Source: Lampris incognitus (lineage: Eukaryota; Chordata; Actinopteri; Lampriformes; Lampridae). Taken from it: a stretch of 64,000 bases of DNA. A program made the position numbers and the translations under genes. The DNA lies in the NCBI RefSeq assembly GCF_029633865.1, contig NC_079213.1, positions 107,973,061-108,037,060 on the forward strand. The letters are read 5' to 3'. A model generated the notes under the pieces. The model was not told the origin of the DNA and searched no databases. It saw only the letters and a program-made list of their open reading frames with translations. Shown piece by piece: positions 43,701 to 54,693 of this stretch (position 1 is the first letter of the stretch; the number at the start of each line of letters is the position of its first letter).

Positions 43701-43940
43701 GCCCAACAGTAGCATAGTTTCCACCGACACCCTGCTGGTTAACAGTACCGGTGGCGGTTGTTTGTAACCCGGGCCTCGACCGATCCGGTATGTAAGTCTT
43801 ATTTATGATCCGCATATTTGATTTAGCAAAGATTTTACGCCGGATGCCCTTCCTGACGCAACCCTCCCCATTTGGGACCGGCACTAAGGATGCACTGGTT
43901 TGTGCATTCTCAGTGGCTGGGTTTGTGTGTGGATATTGTA
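40774..43940 (-). mobile_element. Full-length RTE-like retrotransposon with 19-bp target duplication
   Basis: TTTGTGTGTGGATATTGTA occurs at 40774-40792 and 43922-43940, bracketing the element at 40793-43921 (3.13 kb, - strand). The 3' end, at the left, finishes in a short (AGT)n tail rather than poly(A), typical of RTE-clade LINEs. It has 5' leader sequence, one long apurinic-type endonuclease/reverse transcriptase gene and a short 3' UTR. Other family members in the window: 35385-36250, 48855-48925, and the ends-only copies at 2293 and 12830. Confidence 0.95.
40824..43815 (-). pseudogene. RTE endonuclease-reverse transcriptase, one stop and one frameshift
   Basis: The coding region begins around 43815 (first ATG inside the element, MRIINKTYIPDRS). 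The apurinic-type endonuclease comes first: RVGTLNVGTMTGKG, ILCVQETRWKG, VIGADFNGHVG, and TYKSGGKCTQVDYILCR near its end. A coiled linker rich in K/E follows (TWWWNEEVQ onward). Reverse transcriptase motifs include GPDDIPVEAWR, NNYRGIKLISHSMK, EQQYGFMPRKSTTDA, the catalytic aspartate region VFVDLEKAHDRV, GLHQGSALSPFLF and FADDIVI. The C-terminus after FKYLGS ends in RRRGRPKRRFMDVVREDM. Damage: TAA at 43285-43287 in the endonuclease, and a small frameshift near 41447 just after the RT palm. Otherwise complete, about 990 residues. Confidence 0.9.
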
Positions 43941-44260
43941 AACTACTAATAAGACACGTTAGCCCCCTTGCCCGGTGCGAATCCCGCACCGGGCAAGAAA
44001 ATAACCGGTTACATTGGTGGCAGCGGTGGGATCCGGAAGTGTGCAGATCCTCAGAAGTCTCTTCGGAGCGCGGGAATAACAAAGCGCGAGGGCGCGCTTC
44101 CGGGGAGGGTGACGACTATAAACTACTAATAAGACACATTAGCCCACTAGCTAACGGGTCTGACCCTTTAGCCGAGCGGTTAGTCGCGTCGCCTTGTGGT
44201 ACAGTACACCTCGTATCGAATCCCGCACCGGGCAAGAAAATAACCGGATACAGTATGTTG
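43941..44260 (+). repeat. tRNA-like repeat pieces with strong hairpin
   Basis: 'ctttagccgagcggttagtcgcgtcgcc..tatcgaatcccgcaccgggcaagaaaataaccgg' (44165-44255) is tRNA-like. A second piece of its 3' part ('cggtgcgaatcccgcaccgggcaagaaaataaccggtta') lies at 43970-44010, with a perfect 12-bp stem (43968-43979 with 43985-43996). 'aactactaataagacac.ttagccc' precedes both pieces. Then comes 'acattggtggcagcggtgggatc', which may be a retroelement primer site (weak). Confidence 0.5.
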
Positions 44261-45240
44261 GATATATGTGTTTGGATGTGTTTTTGTCGCGTGGCACTGC
44301 TGTGGGCTGGGGGGAAACGATATTTTGTTTCATTTCATGTACGCAAGTGCATGAAATGAAATGACAAATGTTCCTGATTCATTTTGACAACATAATTGTG
44401 TATCACTATATGAAAATATCCGAATTTCACCCTGATGCAATGCCGTTGAAAGACAATAAACAATCATAGTGAATTATTGCCAAACCCTCCTTTGAAACAG
44501 TACTGGAAAATGACTAATGACACATCATTTCATAATTAGGGAGTAGCACGGAACTGTTTGATAATACCAGATGATTTAATTTCCAATCAACAGTAAGCTA
44601 ATGCTCAATCAAATCAGAGGGATTAGCTAAAACTTTCAAGATGGTAAATAATGAATTATAGTTTTGGAAAATAACTTTCCAGGTCTTTCAGCGTCCTTGG
44701 ATGAGCAGTTGTATCATCTTAGCCAAGAGGATCTTTAAATGCAAAGCCAAACTTAAAGCTCTGACAGGAGCGGATTTCTCTGCCCAGGTTTTGTGCTAAG
44801 ATAACTAGTAAACAGGCTCTCTTGACCTTAATTCCAACATCATTTTTCTGTTTGCTAATAAAAACTCTGAAAACAAATTTTCGGGGAAAAAAAATTGAAA
44901 TCCTGAATTCAATTAAAAAATATTATTCTAATAATGATATTTAAATCATTGGAAATTATCAGCAACAATCTACACCTTACCGATATAGCTGTGCAACATC
45001 ATTTTAGAGAGCACAATCACTAAGAAATAAATAACTTGTTGAGCAACTGACACATGGTAAGAGTTAGTTTTATTTATTTAGAATCGATAAACCTTTTCAT
45101 GTTACCAATGGTTAATCACTCAAGAGTTTCTGGCTGTGAGCAAAAAAAAAGAAGCTTAAACCTCTGAGTTGCTGTGCTCAGTTCTCACCAGATTCACATT
45201 TTCAGGCCTGAGCGAAGCGACTGTCAGCGTTAACTCGCTT
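44261..45240. other. Intergenic, repeat-free; possible conserved noncoding stretch
   Basis: No gene is seen. 44540-44900 is free of recognised repeats, with several TAATT/GATTAG cores and 'ggatgagcagttgtatcatcttagcc'-type unique sequence. A candidate for cross-species conservation, by appearance only. Confidence 0.3.
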
Positions 45241-45464
45241 ATCGCCGTCTGTTCTCTGTCATCTCCTGTCTGTCAATCTCAAAGCAGCTGGAAGGCCTGT
45301 TCATTAAGGCCTCATTGGGGCTCTGGTGGACTAATGTGATCACGCAACTTACAAGGACATGCATGCAAGTAAGCACGTAGATGCAGCACACTCTCGCCAC
45401 ACTCTCTAGCTCTTTCTTTTTCAACCACACAGACACACACGCACGCACACACATACCATGTCTT

Positions 45465-45683
45465 CCTATACTTGTGGGGACCCCTCATTGACTACATTCA
45501 TTCCCTAGCCCTTAACCCCAACCTTAACCGTCATAGCTACATACCTAACGTTAACCCTTTGCCTAACCTTAACCCTAAAGATATGTCCTAACCCCAAAAT
45601 AGATCCTTTTCCTCATGGGGACCCCAAAAATGTCCCCATAAGGTAGGTGATTTTGGGTTTTTCATTAGGATAGAAAAACCTGG

Positions 45684-45752
<69 letters not shown>
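45465..45752 (+). repeat. Repeat H third copy followed by (CA)n
   Basis: 'acttgtggggacccctcattgactacattcattccctagccctt', CCTTAACC-type repeats, 'cctcatggggaccccaaaaatgtccccataagg', then a (CA)n of about 60 bases. Confidence 0.75.
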
Positions 45753-46184
45753 TGGAGAAGGGGAAGAGGAAATAGACTACAGGGTATCTTGACTGATTAA
45801 CATCTCTGTATTGCCTCTGTCATGACGTGTTGCTGTACTTTACCTAATCACCAGCCAATATTATCCCCTCTCCTATTTTCAAGTGTTATAGTTCATAACC
45901 GTCTGAAGACTTGTTTCACGCTTTTTTTGCCAGAGAACATTAACGATAGTTTAGTTTCAGTTATGAGCAGTTCACGATTATTCAATTCAATTCAGTTCAA
46001 TTTAATTTCATTAAAAACGTTGTGCAGGCACATGGTAAAAATGAAATAAGGGCCACAGCTTTGCCAAACAGTGCGAGACAGACATAGACAAACAAAGCAA
46101 ACACAATATAAGATATACACAGATGACGATCAAAAGCTAAAAATAAGTTAAAAAAGAGCTCGAGTAAAAAACATTTAAAAATAT

Positions 46185-46670
46185 CCACAGACGTTCAGTG
46201 GGTGGCGGATGATGATGATAGCCGAGTCTCCGAAAACATCAGCAGACGGCAGTTCTGCAGCCTTTTCTGAGAGGACAGCCTGAGTCTTATCTCGTCCTTT
46301 TTGTTAGCTAACGATCGGACATTAGCCATGAAGATGCTGGGGAGGGAAACTTTGAAGGGAGCGCTACTTGGCTTAGCATGTAGCCCCCCTCGTTTCCCCC
46401 CCTCTTCTGTTTACGTTGCCGAGGGGGCAGCGTTTCCACTGCGAGGCCGGTGAGCGGATAATATCAATGGGGAAATTGTCCGTGATGGTGGAGGGGAGTG
46501 AGTAATCCGTTCTGAGGTTTAAAAGTTCCTGACGGCTGTAGAAGAGCGCATGACCTACACTTGTAAATAAACTTACAACTAACATAGCATAACGTAACAA
46601 TAACAAAGAAAAGAGCGCTGAACAGGGAGCCACAGTAGCCGCTGCGTCCAGCGCGCCGCCATCTTGGTTA
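46185..46670 (-). pseudogene. 5' end of an L1-like LINE
   Basis: On the - strand it begins 'aaccaagatggcggcgcgc' (46670 downward). The frame 46633-46373 (86 residues) includes FYSRQELLNLRTDYSLPS and WKRCPLGNVNRRGG, similar to the opening of fish LINE ORFs (recall). The rest of the element is missing. Confidence 0.5.
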
Positions 46671-47099
46671 GCCTCCCTTCTGCAATTACACTGTGGATTT
46701 CAAAATCCAGGGCAATGCAATATTCATCTAAATCAACTCAACAGACTTCCCCTTCTCTGTAATTATTCTGTTTATTTTCCTACTCCTTGGCTGTTCTTCA
46801 AAATCATGATTCAAGAAACACAAACAAAACAGAGCCGGTTGCCATTAAGGACCACTCACTTCCTATTTTGTGGTTTTGATAACATCCTGTCCTATTCTAA
46901 CATCAAACTACCAGCAAGAACAATGTGGGAGTGGAAATTGCGTGAAGATTTAGCTTCCCGGGATTTCTAAATCCCATCCAAAGAATTTAAAAAAAAACAA
47001 AACACCAATACTGGGTAGCTATATTGGGAAGAAGGCCCAGTTCTAAGGGGGGGCTGAGACCATCTAGGCTGGGTAGCACACCCCACAAAAACGCCACGA

Positions 47100-47425
47100 T
47101 AAAGAAGAAGAAGAGGAAGAAGAAGAAAACCACTTTATTTTGTCATCGTACAGGTTACAATGAATGTGTTCTCTGCATTTAACCCATCCTATTGTATGGG
47201 AGCAGTGGGCAGCTGCAGTGCCTGGGGACCAACTCCAGTTCTTCTTTCCATTGCCTTGGCCAGGGACACAGGCAGGAGTACTAACCCTAACATGCATGTC
47301 TTTTTGATGGTGGGAGGAAACTGGAGCACCCGCAGGAAACCCACGCAGACACGGGGAGAACATGCAAACTCCACGCAGAAAGGACCTGGGATGGCCTGGG
47401 GTTCGAACACAGGACCTTCTTTAAA
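47100..47425 (-). repeat. SINE-B second copy
   Basis: Inverse of 483-1020, without the SINE-C insertion: 'gtcctgtgttcgaacccc', 'gtttgcatgttctccccgtg', 'catgcatgttagggttagtactcctg', 'gacaaaataaagtggttttc'. The gaa-rich run at 47103-47130 is its tail. Confidence 0.75.
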
Positions 47426-47429
47426 TTTA

Positions 47430-47935
47430 GATTCTTTAAACCAGACCTCGTCCCCACTCCTAAGTGCCTTCCTCCTTTTCTAACCTTAGCTGTCTGAGTT
47501 TAGCTGTAAACCAGGGTTTGTCATTGTTGTAATGTACCCTGGTGCTTGATGGTACACAGCTGTCCTCACAGAAGCTGATGTTGTATATCACAGACTCGGT
47601 GTACTCATCCAGACTGCTAATGGCAGTCCTGAAAACATCCCAGTCAGTGCAGTCCATGCACACACGAAGATGTTCCATAGATTCACTGCTCCACTTCTTA
47701 GATGTCCTCACAACAGGCTTAGAGAGTTTTAATTTCGGCCTGTATGCAGGAGTCCGATGGACCGTGACATGGTCAGAGTGTCCCAGTGCAGCGTGGGGGG
47801 ACGTGTGATGGGCACTATTGATTGTAGTGTAACAGTGGTCTAAAGTGTTCTCCTCCCTGGTCGGGCATTTGATCAGCGGACAGCATTTAGGTAGTTCATG
47901 GTTGAGATTCTCTCTATTAAAGTTTCCAGAACACA
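47430..47935 (-). pseudogene. LINE fragment: endonuclease C-terminus to RT linker
   Basis: On the - strand one frame covers [42 protein letters not shown] (the SDH motif that ends apurinic-type endonucleases), then [25 protein letters not shown] and YNNDKPWFTAKLRQL. This order is that of Rex1/L2-like fish LINEs (recall). It is truncated on both sides. Confidence 0.75.
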
Positions 47936-47939
47936 GGAG

Positions 47940-48020
47940 AACAGTGCTGCAGAATCACTGTAACGTCTTTGCAACAGTGCTAACCACTGGGCCACCGTGC
48001 TCGCCAATGATGGCGAGGGC
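47940..48020 (-). repeat. SINE-A/B head fragment
   Basis: The complement of 'agcacggtggcccagtggttagcactgttgca', the tRNA-like head, without body. Confidence 0.55.
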
Positions 48021-48850
48021 TGACCCATATATAGGCCCATGAAAGCAAACTGGGGTGAGATATGTTTTGGATCAGCTCTCAGCAACATTTCACATTACCT
48101 ATCCACTCTTGTACCCAGAAAGTCACAGGCATTAACTGGCAGACACTCTGGCGAGTTTCAGTATTAACAGTATTGCAATATGAAGTAAGACAATAGTGTT
48201 GAGAATCAGTAAGGGTTTCATACTAATTGCCCCAAAGTCTAATAGGAGAGCTTATTTGAGAAAAGTACACGATTATTTTCTACAAGGTAAGGGACCCCAT
48301 GCCCCCACAAATAATTTTATCGCCTACCTATCGTTGTGCTCTAGAACCGGACCTGTTGGGAAGCATTTCCTAAATACAGGTTATGAATGTGGCATTAATA
48401 TCATCAATGGCTCATTATGAACACACAGTATAAATGCCCACGAAGACCTGGTGCACCTGTGGTACCATCAGTTGATGTGATAAAATTAGAGCATTGGAAA
48501 TTTCAAATACTTCCACGGGCAACGTTGAACACATGGATGTTAAGCAAGGTACTATTTTTTTTATTCACGCGTAAATGCTGCCAATGACTTCTGTATTGCT
48601 GAACAGTCAGGTCTTTACAGCGTGCCAGATGAGCAATCAGCCTCCAGTGCTCCGTCCAAGTCTACAGGGTACTCATGTCATAATCCCCTTTAAAACACTT
48701 GAGTAAATGATTAATAGATTGCAGCTTTATGGCTTTAATCCATCAACACAGTCTAATTTTAGACTAGGGAGGGTAAATATCACCTCTTTCCCAACTCCTG
48801 ATGGAAATATTTCATCTTGCGCCTGAGAGAAAAGAAATAATGAGCTAAAC
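48021..48850. other. Intergenic, nothing recognised
   Basis: No gene or clear repeat. Confidence 0.45.
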
Positions 48851-48854
48851 ATCT

Positions 48855-48925
48855 ACTGCGACTACTTTTGGCTGCTCCCGTTAAGGGTCGCCACAGCAGA
48901 TCATCCGTTTCCATTTCAAATAATG
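48855..48925 (-). repeat. RTE-like 3' terminus fragment
   Basis: 'actacttttggctgctcccgttaagggtcgccacagcagatcatccgtttccatt' matches the 3' end of the element at 40793. The neighbouring sequence 'aataatgagctaaacat' occurs on both sides (about 48836-48852 and 48919-48935), a probable target duplication. Confidence 0.75.
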
Positions 48926-49139
48926 AGCTAAACATATTTGCACTATTCATACTGTCTTACTAATATGTAGTCAACATGGCCATCCATGCTGTGGATTTAG
49001 AAGAACGTGGCCGTGTTAAGACGCCGTCAGGTATTATCATAACAGCTAAAACGTGTGGTTCCTTATCTTTGGTTTCATTTGTCCTCCAGTACATGTAAGT
49101 GGCACCTGCAGGGTATCTTTTCTTTTCTTCTTTTTGTTT

Positions 49140-50020
49140 TTGGGAGGGGGATCCCCCCCTTTTTCTCTGCAATTGTAGCCAGCCAATTACCCCTACTCTT
49201 CCGAGCAGTCCCAATTACTGCTCCACCCCCTCTGCCACTCCGGGAAGGCCTGCAGACTTCCACGTCTCCTCCGATACATGTGGAGTCGCCAGCCGCTTCT
49301 TTTCACCCGACAGCCCAGATAGCAAAATTGCCGTGGCCCAGACTCGTCCCACACCCAACACTTCATCCGGCCCGCATACCATGTGGAATGATGGCACTTG
49401 GGTGGTCCACTCCCGTTTGCCAGATCTGGGCCAGAACCAAGCCGTAGCAATGCTGCACGTGCCACATATTTGCCGAAGGTGGCCCATATTTGCTTTGTGA
49501 TATTTGGGCCATATTCACCATTTACCACACGGGCCACTTCAGGGTCGCCCGAGAGCACCGCATCTTTGCCAAAAAAGGCCCACGTTTGATTTGGCATATG
49601 TGGGCCATATTTGCTGTTATACTTGTGGGCCACTTCAGGCTCACATCCGTTTTGTCAGGGTCAGAAGAAGGCCATCAGTGCCGCATCACTGCCTGAAGTG
49701 GCCCACATCCGGATGCTATCTGGGAGTGAGGAGTTTCACCAGGGGGACGTAGGGCATGGGAAGATCACGCTATTCCCCCCAGTTCCCCCTTCCCCTGAAC
49801 AGGTGCCCCAGCTGGTCAGAGGCGCTAGTGCGGCGACCAGGACACATGCAACTTGATTGATTGATTGATTGATTGATACCCACATCCGGCTTCCCACCCG
49901 CAGACATGGCCAATTGTGTCTGTAGGGACACTCGACCAAGATCAAGGTACCACGGGGATCCGAACCGGCAATCCCCGTGTTGGTAGGCAACGGAGTAGAC
50001 CGCCACGCCACCCGGACGCC
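49140..50020 (-). repeat. SINE-E copy split by a small MITE
   Basis: The - strand copy of SINE-E: head 'ggcgtggcggtctactccgttgcctaccaacacgg' (right) to tail 'ctgcagacttccac..ccggagtggcagag..aattgg' (left). A (GATT)n expansion lies at about 49853-49877. It is interrupted by 49314-49724. Confidence 0.75.
49312..49726. mobile_element. 411-bp MITE with CCCAGATAGCA ends
   Basis: The ends CCCAGATAGCA (49314-49324) and TGCTATCTGGG (49714-49724) are perfect 11-base inverted repeats, with GTGGCCCA motifs just inside each. The undisturbed SINE-E at 8070 and 56505 shows the empty site ('tgacagtgagg' or similar), so the insertion duplicated only AG. The interior has many variants of 'gtggcccacat' and 'gggccatatttgc'. 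No frame. Confidence 0.8.
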
Positions 50021-50413
50021 CTGCAGGTTTTCCTTTTAAAAACCAATTGCTGGAAGAGCGAATGAATTGAATCAACCTCGGAGTAATGGTGACAGCTCCA
50101 TATTGTCATCCCAGCTGAACCATCACATCCTTTTCTGACACATCTGGTAAGAAGTTGGGGAAAAATGTAAAAGTTGAAGTGCACATTGGTCTCTCTGTAG
50201 TTAGGCGGGTAATTTCCAGGATCATGCATCAGTTTAATTTCACTGTCCGTCTCTACGTTTTGGCATTTCTTTTACTTTTGCCCCTCTTTACATTAAGTGA
50301 ACCAGAAGACATACTAATGCTGTTTTATTATTATTATTATTATTGCTTTCTGAGATTATTAGGCTATTATTCAGTACAATTTTACCTTTTCATTTTTTTT
50401 TTAATCTTAACCC

Positions 50414-50444
50414 ATCCCACCCCAACATCATGTTGGGGTGGGAT
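50414..50444. repeat. Perfect 15-bp palindrome, 1-base loop
   Basis: ATCCCACCCCAACAT, one C, then the exact complement. It is followed by 'aggtattgtagtgtac'. Confidence 0.9.
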
Positions 50445-50499
50445 AGGTATTGTAGTGTACATTAAATCACATCCGTACATCAGTGCACAGCGATGATGA

Positions 50500-51070
50500 A
50501 ATCTGCTGTTTTCTCGGCACCGTGGAGGAACTTGGACATCTTTGTTTATGTGCACACGGTGCACTTATAGCTGCGGTGAGCTTCACACGGTGAGACATGT
50601 GTCAGAAATGTCCCAGCCCCCTATGGGGGCCACAAAAGGTTGTGGCCCTTTCCATTTATTTCTAGGAACTTGGAGTAGAAATGGATGCGTCCATGCTAGC
50701 CGCTGACAGTGTTTGTGTTGGCAGCTGCTCCCACAGCCGCATCTGTTTCCGCTCTGTTTTTTAAATACGCAACCTTGTTGGGGTTTTTTTTCTTTTCTTG
50801 TTTTTCCTCGGCTCTTTCTCTGCGTGGCAAAGCCACGCATCGATCCGGAAAAACAGAAAATGAGGAGTGAGAAAAAAAAGGTTTTGCAGATGATCGGAAA
50901 AGGGAGAGCGAGGAGTCCAGTGCACATAAACACATTGCTGCAGCACGCTTTAGATCCTCGCTCACGTCGGCTTTCGTCTTGGCGTTCTGAGGCTGGTGCC
51001 CCTTCGATGAGGCCAACGAACGCTAGCAGAAACTGCAAAGGTGTTCGGAAAATTCAACTCAAGCCTACTG
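50500..51070. other. Unrecognised, moderately GC-rich
   Basis: Overlapping frames on both strands (for example 50583-51038 on the - strand) but no family motif. Probably non-coding repeat debris. Confidence 0.35.
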
Positions 51071-51073
51071 AAA

Positions 51074-51255
51074 GGTGAAGGGCACTGTCAGAAAATCAGA
51101 GCCATGCTGGAGGAGTCTCAAAATGACCCGGAAATTCAATCACATGTACACAAATGGGAATTCTTTAAGTATAAGGTCAGAAAATATTCAATTTCTTTTA
51201 GTAAAGAACAAACTCTTATGGCTAGAAAGACCAAAGTGTGGCAGGCCAAAGACAT
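51074..51255 (+). pseudogene. L1-like LINE linker fragment
   Basis: LEESQNDPEIQSHVHKWEF and FKYKVRKYSISFSKEQ resemble the segment between endonuclease and reverse transcriptase of fish L1-like elements (W-E-x-x-K-x-x-I/V-R pattern, recall). It passes into a SINE-A at about 51245. Confidence 0.45.
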
Positions 51256-51492
51256 GTGGGTCAGGTGAATCGGCTGTACTAAATTGTCCCTAGGTATGAA
51301 CATGTGTGTGTGTGTGTGGGTGTGTGTGTGTGTGTGTGTGTTGGCCCTGTGTGATTGTCCAGGGTGTCTCCCCACTGGCCGCCCAGTGACTGCTGGGACA
51401 GGCTCCAGCATCCCTGCGACCCTGAGAGCAGGATAAGCGGTTCGGATCATGAGTGGATGGATGGGTGGATGGATGGATGGATGGATGGATCC
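51245..51492 (+). repeat. SINE-A 3' half with (GGAT)n tail
   Basis: 'ccaaagacatgtgggtcaggtgaatcggctgtactaaattgtccctag', a (TG)n tract, 'tgtccagggtgtctcc', 'ctgctgggacaggctccagcatccctgcgaccctgagagcaggataagcgg' and (GGAT)n. The tRNA-like head is missing. Confidence 0.85.
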
Positions 51493-51529
51493 CTTTGATG
51501 ATAAAGCAAAGAATGTTTCATGTCCACAC

Positions 51530-51642
<113 letters not shown>

Positions 51643-53130
51643 ATGGATAGATATCTATAAGAAAAAAAGTGACAACTCAAAATCAGATGTTTGTTCTTTT
51701 ATGATAGTGAAATGACACGTGAGGACTCTGAATAGTCCTCGCCAGTCTCTGTTGCAGAGAACCCCGGATTCCAGCGCGGTAATTAAGAATAACTTAAGAC
51801 ACAAATATGTTTAACCGGTAGATATTTACATGGAAAAATAAATACATCTTCAGAAATTGAATGCATTTATGTTTTTTTTTTATGAGGTTGACTACAGAAT
51901 GTACATGCAAATAGCTATATCAAATTATCAGTACCCAGCATTGAATTAAGTCTTTGTTTTGTTTTGTTTTTTCCCCCTCCATTTCTTTAGTTTGGTTGTG
52001 GGTATTTTTGTTGTGTTTGCTCGACATTTTAGGTTAGGACACTAGACTGGCCAATCTGTGTCACAGCAAACCTTCATTCATGCCATTTAAAGGGACATTT
52101 CTTCTCCTGTGACCAATTCATAGATTCAGATGTGTGGGCTGTCATTCAGAGTGTGGAATTCTAATTATTGTGTAACACTATAAAACATACAATACATATT
52201 TAGAAAAAAAATCAATCCAAATTGTATGGCTCTTAGCCTTGGTACTACGTTGTCAACAAGGACTTATAAAAAATGCTGAGTATCTAGAACATTCTTGTGA
52301 TTAATATGACAGATGCTCTCGGTAAATATTTTTTTTTAAAAAAGCATGCAGGAATAGATATAGTGACACTTCATGATCGCTACATAGGACTGTGAGAGTA
52401 CATTACTGATTCTTTAACAGTGAGCATGACACCTTTTCCATCCTCGAGTTCATCTTTTGTCTCAGCTCGCTTACAGTATTTGGTGCCGGGTTACATGTCT
52501 GTGGAACGATAAGGCTCAGTGACGTCACTCTGAAAAGCATAGTGGCGAACTGTGTAGACGCCCCCATTCGTATTTGTGTGATTAGTGTCCTTTCTATTAA
52601 CTTTTACCTCTATTTATGAGGCTCAAGTGTGACTATGTTTATACGTGGGTGGCTTATAGATGGCTCCCATTTCCTTACGTTTTCCCTTTCATGGCAAAGA
52701 CCCTCAGGAATGTTTCACGGAGGATGGAAAGTTTAAGTGGTTTCTCCGTGCCGTCCGCTCAGAAAACGGTGTTGAAAACAGAATCACAACGCTGAGATTG
52801 GGTCTTGCATCGTCACATTCTCACCCTTCTATATTGTCCTGCACAATAACACTGCATCAGGGAACATGGGACGACTTATGGAAGCTAGATGGGATGACAT
52901 ATCTTTCTCTGTACTGCACTTTTTTTTCTTTTTTTCTTTTGAGATTCTCTCTTTATTGATTTTCGCCATCTCTACAACTTGCAATGTAGCGGTAGCCAGG
53001 GAGGCTAACCACCGAGCCAACACAATACTTTTCCCAAGGACAGCTCTCATAGAATACATTAGAATCAAAGTGGGCCTTGATCCAAATCCTAACTCACCGA
53101 CTGTGCTCATACGAGTGTGTTTCTGTGTTT
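51643..53130. other. Intergenic, nothing recognised
   Basis: AT-rich. Short frames only. Confidence 0.5.
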
Positions 53131-53137
53131 TGTGTGT

Positions 53138-53248
53138 GAGAGAGAGCGAGACAGAAAGAGAGACAGAAAGAGAGACAGACAGAGAGACAGAAAGAGAGAC
53201 AGACAGACCGACCGACAGAGACGGACAGACAGAGACAGAGCAAGAGAC

Positions 53249-53313
<65 letters not shown>

Positions 53314-53426
53314 GACAGAGAGAGAGAGAGAGACATATAGATGCAGACAGAGAGAGAGACATATAGATGCAGACAGAGAGAGAGAAAGACATAGACGCAG
53401 AGAGATAGACACAGACAGAGACATAC

Positions 53427-53459
<33 letters not shown>

Positions 53460-53690
53460 GACATACAGCCAGAGAGAGAGACATATAGACAGAGAGAGAG
53501 AGACATATAGACACAGACAGAGACATACAGAGAGAGAGAGACATATAGACGCAGGGAGAGACATACAGAGAGAGAGAGACATATAGACAGAGGGAGAGAC
53601 ATACAGAGAGAGAGAGACATATAGACACAGGGAGAGACATACAGAGAGAGCGAGCGGGAGAGAGGGAGAGAGAGAGGGGGACTATAGTCT
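53138..53690. repeat. GA-rich minisatellite (agacatacagag units), ~550 bp
   Basis: Variable units of agacagaaagag, agacatatagac and agacatacagag mixed with pure (GA)n, strictly purine-rich on the + strand. Long open frames on the other strand (Ser-Leu repeats) are artefacts of composition. Confidence 0.95.
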
Positions 53691-53699
53691 GATCATTCT

Positions 53700-54690
53700 G
53701 ACTCGGGATGCTGATATACGGTGACAGGCTGACCAATGCACACGGTTCTTGAGAAAACAAAATAATCTGGGCCTTGTTGGAAATGTCTCAAGGCACATAT
53801 ACCCCCCCCCCCCCGCTCCCCCAATTGTTTCTTGAGAAGAAGAGCTGACTGTTTGACTCTCTTAGCGGTTAAGATTCAGCATAATTTTCCAGCTATTTTC
53901 TTTTCCCAGACAGAAATTTGGATGGCCTTCGAGGATGAATCACTCGGCGTCGGCCATGGAGAGTCATATAAAGGGTCAAATGATTCTTCTCTTTTGTGTC
54001 CCTTCCCTTTTTTTTGGAAAGCTATGACACACTAAAAAAAACCCAATCCCTGGTCGAGACAAAACGGTAATATTATACTTCTTTAACTGACTGAGCTTTA
54101 ATATAACCAAGTTAACTGTTACACAGATTCAACCTTCCATAGGACAAATTGCAAAAAGGTCTTTCATATATCCCGTATTTTGGTGAAGGGTACATTTATT
54201 AGCTGAAGTTGTTCTAGTCAATACAGATCTGTCAGTTCTGCTGATAATAAATGAGGTTTAATTTAGTTTAAAATGAGGCCGTTCTCAGAAAGTGACCTCT
54301 CGTCACAATTTTCCAGCCTCACCGCCTGTTACATCATCAGTTCAAGATCAGCCCTTATGGACAAAATTTCCTAAACCCAAAATTTGCATAATATGCAGAT
54401 GTTATGAAATTAAACTTCCGTGCTTATCCATGAGGGTGGATGAGCACCAAAGTCAAAAATGAAAGACTGTCATCTTTATAAATTACTCTGTACCGTGGAT
54501 GTTGCGTGCATAAAAGGTGTCTTTTTGGAGTGGAGGTTGGGGTTTGGGCGTATTTGAAAAAAGCAATTTTATCAAAGTGAACCAAATGACCTAGTTCTGA
54601 TTTAGCTTAACACTTAACTTTTAAGGGTTTCTTGCGGGTTCTGAATTATCGTACTAATTGCTGATTGAAATGGCTTCTCTCATTTGGGCT
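53700..54690. other. rgs5 3' flank / 3' UTR region
   Basis: AT-rich. Probably includes the rgs5 3' UTR (right part). No other gene is seen. Confidence 0.45.
54195..54200 (-). terminator. rgs5: Candidate poly(A) signal of rgs5
   Basis: AATAAA on the - strand, about 495 bases past the rgs5 stop codon. It is the first clear hexamer I see downstream. Confidence 0.45.
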
Positions 54691-54693
54691 CGC

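Noticed and set aside
52829-53760. Long open frames of 160-263 residues made of Ser/Leu/Cys/Tyr repeats
   Set aside because: They are read through the GA-rich minisatellite; several overlapping frames are open because of base composition. No domain or conserved start.
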